A stretch of DNA of 64,000 nt, taken from Catellatospora paridis (GTDB lineage: Bacteria; Actinomycetota; Actinomycetes; Mycobacteriales; Micromonosporaceae). The position numbers and the translations under genes were made by a program. Shown piece after piece: positions 8,974 to 15,533 of this stretch (position 1 is the first letter of the stretch; each line of letters begins with the position of its first letter). The stretch is taken from the NCBI RefSeq assembly GCF_009720365.1, contig NZ_ML769318.1, positions 1-64,000 on the forward strand, given 5' to 3'. Below the pieces are notes generated by a model. The model did no database searches and was not told where the DNA came from. It saw only the letters and a list, made by a program, of their open reading frames with translations.

Positions 8974-10302
8974 TTAGTGCCGGATGTTCGCGCCGGCCGC
9001 AGCGAGCGCCTTGATCGCTCCCGCCGACTCGGAGTAGCCGATGACCAGCACCCCGTCCGGCTGCGTCGGGACGACCTGGTTGGCGATCTTCGAGAGCTCG
9101 GCCTCGTCCTTGACCTCGCCGCCGTCGGTGATCTGGTAGACGTACGTCTGCACGGCGACCTCACTGACACCGGCCTTGACCAGTTCCTTGGTGACGCCCT
9201 CGGCAAGCTTCTTGCCGTAGTTGTCGCTGTGCGTGACGATCGCGATCTTCTGCAGGCCGTCGCGCAGCATCACGTCGGCCAGCGCCCGCGCCTGCAGCAC
9301 GTCCGACGGCGCGGTGCGGAAGTACAGGCCCTTGTCCTCGTAGCCGGTCAGGTCGGGCGAGGTGTTGCAGGGCGAGAACATGACCATGCCGTACTTGATC
9401 GAGTCCGGCAGCGAGGCGAGCGCGACACCGGACGCGCCCGGGCCGATCAGCACCTGGACCCCGGCCGCGTGGTGGCTCTCGATGGTGGCCTTGGCCTTGA
9501 CCGGCGAGGTGCCGTCGTCGCCGTCGATCCACTTCACCGGCTTGCCGAGCACACCGCCCGCGGCGTTGATCTCCGCGACCGCGAGCAGGGCGCCCGCCTC
9601 CATCGGCGGCGTGGTGTAGGCCAGCGCGCCGGTCTTCGGCAGCAGGCCGCCGAAGATCAGCTGCTTCTCGGTCGAGCCGTTCTTCACCGGGGTCGGCGGC
9701 TTCTGCGCGGTCACGTCGCGCTCGTTGCCGGTGCCGAGGTACTCGGTCTTGCCGTTGTCGAGCGCGTTGGCGGAGTCGAAGTGCACGGTGCCGTAGCTGG
9801 TGGTCGCCGGCTCGCCGGCCTCGGCGAAGCCGTAGCGCACGGTGACGCCCCGGTAGGAGATCGCCCTGCCTGCCTCGGCCAGCGAGAGGCACTGCTTGAT
9901 GCTGCGGCAGATGGTGCCGCCCACGGTCACCGCGTTGATGTACTGGGCGATCTTGTTGGGCTCGGTGCTGCCGGCCTGCTGTGCGGCCAGCGCGCTGATC
10001 ACGACCGCGTCGTACGCCTCACCGGCGAACAGCAGGTCCTTCAGGCCGGGCTTGACCGACCTGAGCCGTTGCAGGAACGAGTCGTCCAGCTCGGTCAGCG
10101 GCATCGTGCCCTTCATGCCGTTGAGCAGGCCGGGCTGCTCCTTGAAGATCGCGCCGAACTCATTCGCCATGTTGCCGTCGGTGCCGTAGAGGTACGCCCC
10201 CTGGTACGCCGGGTCCTGGGAATCGTCCGGCCCTGAGCTGCAGGCAGACAGGCTGAGCAGCGATACGCAGGCAGCGGCGATGACAGCTCGCGAAAAACGC
10301 AT
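8974..10302 (-). CDS. ABC-type substrate-binding lipoprotein, apparently circularly permuted
   Basis: 442-residue lipoprotein (signal peptide 1-20, lipobox LSAC with Cys21) of the type I periplasmic-binding fold used for branched-chain amino acids and amides. The halves are in an unusual order. The region that normally forms the second half (YLYGTDGN near 38-44, FAGEAYDAVVISALAAQQAG at 92-111) comes first. After a Pro/Lys-rich linker (about 195-215), the normal beginning follows (FGGLLPKTGALAY from 217, EINAAGGVLGKPV, VLIGPGASG, YFRTAPSD, LVIGYSESAGAI). The protein stops at NIRH, where the usual protein would run straight into YLYGTDGN. The ATG at 10302 has a GGAGG ribosome site; an upstream in-frame extension looks non-coding. 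No permease or ATPase is adjacent, so it may be an orphan receptor. Confidence 0.85.
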   Translation of the reverse strand: MRFSRAVIAAACVSLLSLSACSSGPDDSQDPAYQGAYLYGTDGNMANEFGAIFKEQPGLLNGMKGTMPLTELDDSFLQRLRSVKPGLKDLLFAGEAYDAVVISALAAQQAGSTEPNKIAQYINAVTVGGTICRSIKQCLSLAEAGRAISYRGVTVRYGFAEAGEPATTSYGTVHFDSANALDNGKTEYLGTGNERDVTAQKPPTPVKNGSTEKQLIFGGLLPKTGALAYTTPPMEAGALLAVAEINAAGGVLGKPVKWIDGDDGTSPVKAKATIESHHAAGVQVLIGPGASGVALASLPDSIKYGMVMFSPCNTSPDLTGYEDKGLYFRTAPSDVLQARALADVMLRDGLQKIAIVTHSDNYGKKLAEGVTKELVKAGVSEVAVQTYVYQITDGGEVKDEAELSKIANQVVPTQPDGVLVIGYSESAGAIKALAAAGANIRH

Positions 10303-10418
10303 GAGGGTGCCTCCATGGCGATGGTCCAACGGGCACCTTAGCGTTGTTCCCGGGATTGGGGGAGGGGCCAATACGCCCGATGGGTGGCGAGTGCTCCGGT
10401 ACGGTTGCCGCCGCCCGT

Positions 10419-10424
10419 TAGGCT
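10419..10424 (+). promoter_or_regulatory. -10 box TAGGCT, leaderless start
   Basis: TAGGCT lies 6 bases before the GTG at 10431 and no ribosome site is present. Confidence 0.5.
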
Positions 10425-10430
10425 CCCAGC

Positions 10431-10820
10431 GTGACCGTCGATCCAGACCACTCGTTCGAGGACGCCGCTCTCGTGCTTGACCAGGCACTAGCCGGGGACG
10501 GCAGAGCGGTGGCAGGCACCCTCGACGAGGTGGTGAAGCGCGACGGCAGTTCCGGCGCCTACAACGTCGCCTGGTGCCTGGCCGGCGAACTGGCCGGCGA
10601 CGGCGTCCGGGCGGGCGCCTGGGCGCTCGACTTCCCCGGCATAGACGAGGCGGCGTACGACGCCCGCTGGGTGGCCCGCTTCGTCAGCGCGTACGTCAAC
10701 CGCGACGAGCCCACCGGTGAGGCCCTCATCGGGGCCGCCCTGGCCGACGGCCAGCTCCCCCAGTGCCTGCTGACCCTGGCCGGCTCCACCGTCGCCACCA
10801 AACGCCGCCGCGAATCCTGA
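10431..10820 (+). CDS. hypothetical protein, helical, 129 aa
   Basis: I do not recognise the family. The 129 residues are mostly Ala/Leu-rich helices resembling short tetratricopeptide-like or armadillo-like repeats (AYNVAWCLAGELAG, ARWVARFVSAYVNR), ending in a basic tail. There is no signal peptide or membrane helix, so it is probably cytosolic. The GTG start follows a TAGGCT box by 6 bases, suggesting a leaderless mRNA. It is a single gene, convergent with the acetyltransferase gene downstream. Confidence 0.65.
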   Translation: MTVDPDHSFEDAALVLDQALAGDGRAVAGTLDEVVKRDGSSGAYNVAWCLAGELAGDGVRAGAWALDFPGIDEAAYDARWVARFVSAYVNRDEPTGEALIGAALADGQLPQCLLTLAGSTVATKRRRES

Positions 10821-10865
10821 CCTGTGCCGTGCGGGCCGGGTCCTGCCCGGCCGTCCGCCGCGGAG

Positions 10866-11393
10866 CTACGCCAGCACGATCCAGTAGCGGCGTGTCCGGC
10901 CGAGCTCCGTGTCCCGGACGTCCTCCAGCACGCCGCCGTTGCGCTCGATGGTGCGCGCCGAGGCCTCGTTGGTGTCGTCGCAGGTGACCAGGACCCGGTC
11001 CAGTCCCAGCTGGCGAGCGTGCGTCAGCACCTGCCCCAGGGCCCAGGCAGCCAGGCCGCGCTTGCGTGCCGTCGGACGCACCGAGTAGCCGATGTGACCG
11101 CCCGCGTGCAGCAGGTGGTCGGTCAGCCGGTGCCGCAGCGTGATGGAGCCGACGACCGTGCCGTCCTCCACGATCCACCAGTAGGTGGCGTGCACCAGCT
11201 CCTCCGGCATCGGCACCGACTCGTCCGCGGACTCGTTGAGCGCGTGCACCCAGGCGGCGAATCCCTCGGGGGTGTCCACGTCGGTCGCGTGGTGCAGCCC
11301 GCTGCCGTGCTGAACGACGTCGCGCCCCCACTCGTCGCGCGCGTCGAGCCACGCGCGGTGCAGCAGGACGGTAGGGGCCACCAGGTCAGCCAT
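10866..11393 (-). CDS. GNAT family N-acetyltransferase
   Basis: 175-residue acetyltransferase of the GNAT fold, expected to move an acetyl group from acetyl-CoA to an amine; the acceptor cannot be told. The acetyl-CoA region is visible near residues 98-130: a beta-bulge (GGHIGYSVRPTARKRGLAAWAL), where RPTARKRG stands for the usual Q/RxxGxG/A loop in a weakened form. The later run VLVTCDDTNEASARTIERNGG is a typical GNAT C-terminal signature. The ATG follows a TAGGGT box by 6 bases. It stands alone between oppositely oriented small genes. Confidence 0.85.
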   Translation of the reverse strand: MADLVAPTVLLHRAWLDARDEWGRDVVQHGSGLHHATDVDTPEGFAAWVHALNESADESVPMPEELVHATYWWIVEDGTVVGSITLRHRLTDHLLHAGGHIGYSVRPTARKRGLAAWALGQVLTHARQLGLDRVLVTCDDTNEASARTIERNGGVLEDVRDTELGRTRRYWIVLA

Positions 11394-11399
11394 GCGCCG

Positions 11400-11405
11400 A
11401 CCCTA
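11400..11405 (-). promoter_or_regulatory. -10 box TAGGGT, leaderless start
   Basis: On the minus strand TAGGGT is followed by 6 bases and then the ATG of the acetyltransferase gene, with no ribosome site. Confidence 0.5.
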
Positions 11406-11462
11406 GTGGGGGCAGCGTCCGCGTCGCCACGGAATTGCCGGGCGCCGGGCAGGACCTTCACC

Positions 11463-11491
11463 TGGAACAGGTGGCCGGATCGGCCTATCGT
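11463..11491 (+). promoter_or_regulatory. promoter TGGAAC-N17-TATCGT, leaderless start
   Basis: A TGGAAC box (11463-11468), 17 bases, and TATCGT (11486-11491), then 6 bases to the GTG at 11498. Both boxes and spacing fit a housekeeping actinobacterial promoter. Confidence 0.5.
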
Positions 11492-11497
11492 GTCGGC

Positions 11498-11884
11498 GTG
11501 AGCGACGACGGCACGATCATCGGTGACGACCCCCTGACCGACGGCATGAACATCTCCGTCCGTCTCCGGCGTGACTTCGTGGTGACCGACGCTGCGCGCC
11601 TGCTCGCCGCGGCACGCCGCGTGTACCTCGAGCTCAATCCCACGGCAACGACAGAGGACGCCGAAGCCGCGGTCGTCGACGCGGCCGATGCCGTCTTCAC
11701 GATTCTGGAAGGCGACGGACTCATCGGCGACGCCCTCGACGCCAAGCTTGCAGCTCGAGAAGCAGACGGCCTGGGGCTGGCCGGGTGGCGGGCGCAGCTG
11801 ATCGCGAACGAGCCCGACCCCCTCCGACCCGGTGGGGACTGCCTACGAGGTGACGACGTGTTCGCCCTCCCCGCAACCGAGTAG
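11498..11884 (+). CDS. hypothetical protein, acidic, 128 aa
   Basis: Unknown, probably cytosolic protein of 128 residues with an acidic N-terminus and a central helical part (about 30-90). I chose the GTG at 11498 because a promoter-like TATCGT lies 6 bases upstream; longer in-frame readings would run through that promoter. No motif, signal peptide or membrane helix is visible. It ends about 75 bases before the terminator of the tRNA cluster, which runs the opposite way. Confidence 0.6.
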   Translation: MSDDGTIIGDDPLTDGMNISVRLRRDFVVTDAARLLAAARRVYLELNPTATTEDAEAAVVDAADAVFTILEGDGLIGDALDAKLAAREADGLGLAGWRAQLIANEPDPLRPGGDCLRGDDVFALPATE

Positions 11885-11960
11885 ACCAGCGACCTGACTC
11901 GACATCGAGATCGGCCCGGAATGGGCGGCGAACAACTTTTCAGCCACCGGATCGGCACAC

Positions 11961-12008
11961 GAAAAAGCCCCGAACCGCGGCCCGATTACTCAGGCGCAGG
12001 TCGGGGCT
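11961..12008 (-). terminator. intrinsic terminator of the tRNA cluster
   Basis: On the minus strand, arms AGCCCCGA and TCGGGGCT are followed by TTTTT: a classic hairpin plus T-tract, 22 bases after tRNA-Phe. Confidence 0.85.
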
Positions 12009-12029
12009 ACAAAGCCCGGCGAAGAGCTT

Positions 12030-12106
12030 TGGTGGCCAGGGGCGGGGTCGAACCGCCGACCTTCCGATTTTCAGTCGGACGCTCGTACCAACTGAGCTAC
12101 CTGGCC
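12030..12106 (-). tRNA. tRNA-Phe (anticodon GAA), CCA encoded
   Basis: Full cloverleaf on the minus strand. The acceptor stem is GGCCAGG/CCTGGCC, the anticodon loop CTGAAAA gives GAA, and the T-arm is GGCGGTTCGACCCCGCC. Discriminator A is followed by an encoded CCA (12032-12030). Last of three tRNA genes reading Glu-Asp-Phe. Confidence 0.97.
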
Positions 12107-12132
12107 GATACCACCCGGGGATGGTCGATCAT

Positions 12133-12209
12133 TGGCGGTCCTGACGGGACTTGAACCCGCGACCTCCGCCTTGACAGGGCGGCGAGCACTCCAACTGCTC
12201 CACAGGACC
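12133..12209 (-). tRNA. tRNA-Asp (anticodon GTC), CCA encoded
   Basis: Acceptor stem GGTCCTG/CAGGACC, anticodon loop CTGTCAA with GTC, T-loop GTTCAAGTC, discriminator G, and an encoded CCA (12135-12133). Middle gene of the tRNA cluster. Confidence 0.97.
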
Positions 12210-12263
12210 TTGCACTTGCACTTGCTCTTCTTGCTCCCGGAGACCTTATCAGGTCCCGGTTCG

Positions 12264-12336
12264 TGCCCCCAACGGGATTCGAACCCGTGCTACCGCCTTG
12301 AAAGGGCGGCGTCCTAGGCCGCTAGACGATGAGGGC
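12264..12336 (-). tRNA. tRNA-Glu (anticodon TTC), no encoded CCA
   Basis: Acceptor stem GCCCTCA/TGGGGGC (one T-G pair), anticodon loop CTTTCAA with TTC, T-loop GTTCGAATC, and discriminator A followed by CG, so CCA must be added after transcription. First gene of the cluster; its two neighbours do encode CCA. Confidence 0.96.
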
Positions 12337-12356
12337 GGCCGAACCATCATCGCACA

Positions 12357-12379
12357 CAGCTGCTCAAAGCTTGCAGCTG
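12357..12379. other. small inverted repeat upstream of tRNA-Glu
   Basis: Perfect 7-bp arms CAGCTGC/GCAGCTG around 9 bases. It lies between the deacetylase stop and the start of the tRNA cluster. It may end the deacetylase mRNA or overlap the tRNA promoter; it cannot be decided here. Confidence 0.3.
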
Positions 12380-12465
12380 CCTGTAATGGTGGCTGTTGCT
12401 CCCATCCGGCCCCGCCGGAGGCTCGGAAAGCATATGTGACCAGCAGCCGTTCCGCCAAATCGGGG

Positions 12466-13305
12466 TCAGAGCGTGTCGGGCAGGCGGATCAGGACGTACT
12501 TGGCGCGCAGGCCGGAGATGATGCCGGGCAGCGCGGACAGGGTCTGCGCGCGGTCTCCGCCGGCGTCGTGGAGCAGCACCACGCCCCCGGCGCGGGTGCC
12601 CTTGACGACCCGGCTGGAGATGGTGGAGGCGGCGGGGCGGCGCCAGTCCTGCGGGTCGACGGTCCAGTGCAGGGGGCTCATGCCGAGGCTGCGGGCGACG
12701 CGTACGGCGGCCGCTGTCCAGTTTCCGCCCGGGTGCCGGAAGTAGCGGATGGGTGCGCCGGGCACGGCCTCGTGGATCGCGTTGTTGGTGGCCCGCATGT
12801 TCGAGCTGATCTTGGCGTCGGACCAGGTGCCGAGCTTGAACTCGTGGTTCCAGCTGTGGTTGCACAGGGTGTGGCCCTCGGCGACGATCTGCCGGACCAG
12901 GGCCGGGTGTGCCTTGACCTGGGTGCCCACCAGGCAGAAGGTCGCCTTGACGCCCTTGGCGCGCAGCACCGCGAGCACCCGCGGGGTCCAGGTGGGGTGC
13001 GGCCCGTCGTCGAAGGTCAGCGCGACTCCGGACGAGCCGCTGGTGCGCTGCAGGACGTACGACTTCTCGGTGACGGGCTGCGTGGTCGGCGACTTGCTCG
13101 GGGTGGGGCTGGCCGACGGGCTCGGGCTCGGGCTGGGACTCGGCGACGGACTCGGCGACGGACTCGGCGAGGGCGAGGTCGAAGGCAAGGCTGTGGGGGA
13201 TGCCGACGACGTGGCCGTGGGCGTCTCGCCGCCGCAGCCTGCGGCCAGCAGGAGTGTGAAACCGGTCACCACGACGACAAGGCCGTGGGTACGCCGCAGC
13301 GCCAT
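12466..13305 (-). CDS. polysaccharide deacetylase lipoprotein (CE4/NodB domain)
   Basis: 279 residues. A signal peptide with lipobox LAAGC (Cys24) is followed by a Ser/Pro repeat linker (about 37-75) and a NodB-type CE4 domain (about 90-275). Active-site motifs are visible: TFDDGPHP (Asp99 catalytic, Asp100 metal) and HSWNHE (His150, His154, metal ligands), then RHPGG and LLHDAGG. Such enzymes remove acetyl groups from N-acetylglucosamine in chitin or peptidoglycan or from xylan. It is attached to the outer face of the membrane. Given the cell-wall hydrolases further along, xylan or chitin are possible targets, but peptidoglycan is equally likely. Confidence 0.92.
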   Translation of the reverse strand: MALRRTHGLVVVVTGFTLLLAAGCGGETPTATSSASPTALPSTSPSPSPSPSPSPSPSPSPSPSASPTPSKSPTTQPVTEKSYVLQRTSGSSGVALTFDDGPHPTWTPRVLAVLRAKGVKATFCLVGTQVKAHPALVRQIVAEGHTLCNHSWNHEFKLGTWSDAKISSNMRATNNAIHEAVPGAPIRYFRHPGGNWTAAAVRVARSLGMSPLHWTVDPQDWRRPAASTISSRVVKGTRAGGVVLLHDAGGDRAQTLSALPGIISGLRAKYVLIRLPDTL

Positions 13306-13389
13306 CGCGCTCCCCAGGTCGGTCCACCCCCGTGGAGACCTCAGGGTGCCACAGTCAGGCCCGTGGCGAAATGGGGCGGCAGGCCCGGT

Positions 13390-13941
13390 TCAGGACACCT
13401 CACCGAGCGCGGGGACCGCCACCGCGGTGACCCCGGCGAGCCAGGGGGCGAAGTCGTCGGGCCGCTCGTCCAGCGAATGGAGCAGGTCGGCGGGGTGGAC
13501 CCAGCGCAGCGCCGCGACCTCGGCCGGGTCCGGGCGCGGGGGCTCCGATCCGGGGCCGACGATGCCGAGCAGCACGTGGTCGTACTCGTCCTCGACGCGG
13601 TCGGTCGACGGGTCGACGGCGCGGTAGGCGTACACCCCGATCTCGGTGAGTGCGACGCCGCGCACGCCGATCTCCTCGGCCAGGCGGCGGGACGCGGCGG
13701 CGACCAGGTCCTCGCCCGGGCCGGGGTGGCCGCAGGTCGCGTTGGCCCAGCGCAGCGCGAAGCGGGTCTTCACAGCGGCCCGCTGCTGCAGCAGCAGCCG
13801 GCCCTGCGAGTCGAGCAGGTGCACGGAGAAGGCGCGGTGCCGGATGCCGGGGGCGGTGTGTGCATGGGCGACGGTCGCCTTGCCGCAGGGTGCGCCGTTT
13901 TCGTCGACGAGCTCGACCAGATCTTCTTCGCGAGACCTCAT
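13390..13941 (-). CDS. idi: isopentenyl-diphosphate delta-isomerase type 1
   Basis: 183-residue Nudix-fold enzyme that converts isopentenyl diphosphate to dimethylallyl diphosphate, the starter for carotenoids, quinones and other isoprenoids. Type 1 hallmarks are visible: the catalytic Cys70 in NATCGHP, the helix AAASRRLAEEIG (about 81-92) and the acidic metal/catalytic motif EDEYDH (Glu117, Glu119). The length is normal for the family. Its ATG overlaps the stop of the upstream crtI-like gene by 4 bases (ATGA), so supply of the C5 starter is coupled to the carotenoid desaturase. Confidence 0.95.
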   Translation of the reverse strand: MRSREEDLVELVDENGAPCGKATVAHAHTAPGIRHRAFSVHLLDSQGRLLLQQRAAVKTRFALRWANATCGHPGPGEDLVAAASRRLAEEIGVRGVALTEIGVYAYRAVDPSTDRVEDEYDHVLLGIVGPGSEPPRPDPAEVAALRWVHPADLLHSLDERPDDFAPWLAGVTAVAVPALGEVS

Positions 13942-15353
13942 GCGCGCGCTCCGACCACTCGGCGGGCCGCGGCTCGGCCCGAGATCAGCACCATGGGCAC
14001 GCCGACGCCGGGGCGGGTGCCCGAACCGGTGAAGACGACGTTACTCAGGGTTGGATGAAGGTTACCCGGTCGCAGCGGGCCGCTCTGACGCAGCGTGTGG
14101 GCGCTGGCGAACGGCGTGCCGTGGGCCATGCCCTGGCGGGCCCAGTCGTCGGGCGTCACCACATAGGACAGCGCCAGGTTCCCGCCGAGGTCGAGGTAGC
14201 CCCGGGCCTCCAGGGTGGCCATCAGCTCCCCGGCGTAGCGGCGGCCGACCGGGCCGTCCCAGCGCACCGGCGCGGTCCGCAGGTTGGGCACCGGTGCGAC
14301 CACCTGGTAGGTCTGGCGGCCCACGGGGGCGGCCGTCGGGTCGGTCCGGCTCGGGTTGGTGACCAGGATCGAGGGGTCGCTCATCAGCTCGCCGCGGTTG
14401 ACCACCTCGTCGAAGGTCTGCCGCCAGGAGCGGCCGAAGTGCAGGTTGTGATGGGCGATGCGCTGGTAGCCGCCGCGGTCGTCGCGGGTGCCCAGGTGCA
14501 GCACCACGCAGGACGGCGACGGGGTGAGCCGGCGCAGCCGGGCCGGTGGCAGGCCGGGCAGCAGGCTGTACGCCGCGGGCAGGTCGGGGTTGAGCACGAT
14601 GGTGTCGGCGGTGAGCCGCTCGCCGTCGGCGGTGTGCACCGCCACGGCCCGTCCCGCGCGGGTCTCCACCGAGGTCACGTCGGTGTGGTAGCGGAAGTTC
14701 ACGCCGTGCTTCTCGGCCGCCGCGGCGAGCGCCCGGGGCACCGCGTTCATGCCGCCGCGCGGATACCAGACCTCGGTGACGGTGTCCAGGTAGGACGCCG
14801 CCTGGTGGTCGCGGCCGGTGAACAGGTTGCGGAAGGAGAACAGCCGCTGCGTACGCGGGTCGGCGAAGAAGTCGGTGAGCCGCCGCCGGGCGCCCTCGGT
14901 GGCCAGGGTGCGCCAGTGGCCGGCCGGGTCGCGCCGCTCGAACTGCTGCAGCCGCCGCGCCCAGCGCAGGAAGCGCAGGTAGCCCGCGGCTTCCTTGCCG
15001 CCGCACAGCTTCGCGATGGCCGCCACCATCTTGTCGGTGTCGGCGTGCACGTCGAGCGTGGTGCCGTCGGGGAAGTGGGCGCGGTAGGCCGGGTCGAGCC
15101 GGATCAGCTCGATCCAGTCGTGCAGGTGCTCGCCCACCGCCGCCAGCGGTTCGGCCAGCAGGTCCGGCGCGGTGATCATCGTGGGGCCGGTGTCGAACCG
15201 GTGCCCGTCGAGTTCCAGCGCCCCGACCTGGCCGCCGGGGTTGCCGGAGCGTTCGATCACGGTCACTTCGCGGCCTGCCCCGGCGAGGTGCAGCGCGCAG
15301 GAGAGTCCGCCCAGCCCTGCGCCGACGACAATCACATGATTTGTCGGCCCCAT
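13938..15353 (-). CDS. crtI: phytoene desaturase-family FAD oxidoreductase (CrtI-like)
   Basis: 471-residue amine-oxidase-fold flavoprotein. An N-terminal dinucleotide-binding site GAGLGG (residues 11-16) is followed by the CrtI-type glycine-rich segment RSGNPGGQ and FDTGPTMI. The C-terminal FAD signature GTRPGVGVPMVL corresponds to the carotenoid desaturase signature. It probably desaturates or isomerises a carotenoid; neighbours phytoene synthase and cyclase are not in the window, so the exact step (phytoene desaturase versus another CrtI-like reaction) is open. I chose the ATG at 15353 because the Rossmann motif begins right after it; an upstream in-frame extension lacks conserved features. 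It overlaps idi by 4 bases. Confidence 0.85.
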   Translation of the reverse strand: MGPTNHVIVVGAGLGGLSCALHLAGAGREVTVIERSGNPGGQVGALELDGHRFDTGPTMITAPDLLAEPLAAVGEHLHDWIELIRLDPAYRAHFPDGTTLDVHADTDKMVAAIAKLCGGKEAAGYLRFLRWARRLQQFERRDPAGHWRTLATEGARRRLTDFFADPRTQRLFSFRNLFTGRDHQAASYLDTVTEVWYPRGGMNAVPRALAAAAEKHGVNFRYHTDVTSVETRAGRAVAVHTADGERLTADTIVLNPDLPAAYSLLPGLPPARLRRLTPSPSCVVLHLGTRDDRGGYQRIAHHNLHFGRSWRQTFDEVVNRGELMSDPSILVTNPSRTDPTAAPVGRQTYQVVAPVPNLRTAPVRWDGPVGRRYAGELMATLEARGYLDLGGNLALSYVVTPDDWARQGMAHGTPFASAHTLRQSGPLRPGNLHPTLSNVVFTGSGTRPGVGVPMVLISGRAAARRVVGARA

Positions 15354-15533
15354 TACGGTTCGCACGAAATCATGGTGGCACGTTCGGCCGGACTGACACG
15401 CCAAACAGCTGGCGATGTGTGCCGTTTGCCCGATATCTGACAAGTCCGGAAAACCCCGCCACCGCACGCGGATCGATGCGATACCGGTCGAGCCGACCGG
15501 CGATCCGTGTGCGGTGGCGGGTATTCATGCAGG

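Noticed and set aside
12030-12336. Possible tRNA-linked integration site of a genomic island.
   Set aside because: No integrase gene and no repeated tRNA 3' end was found in the flanks.
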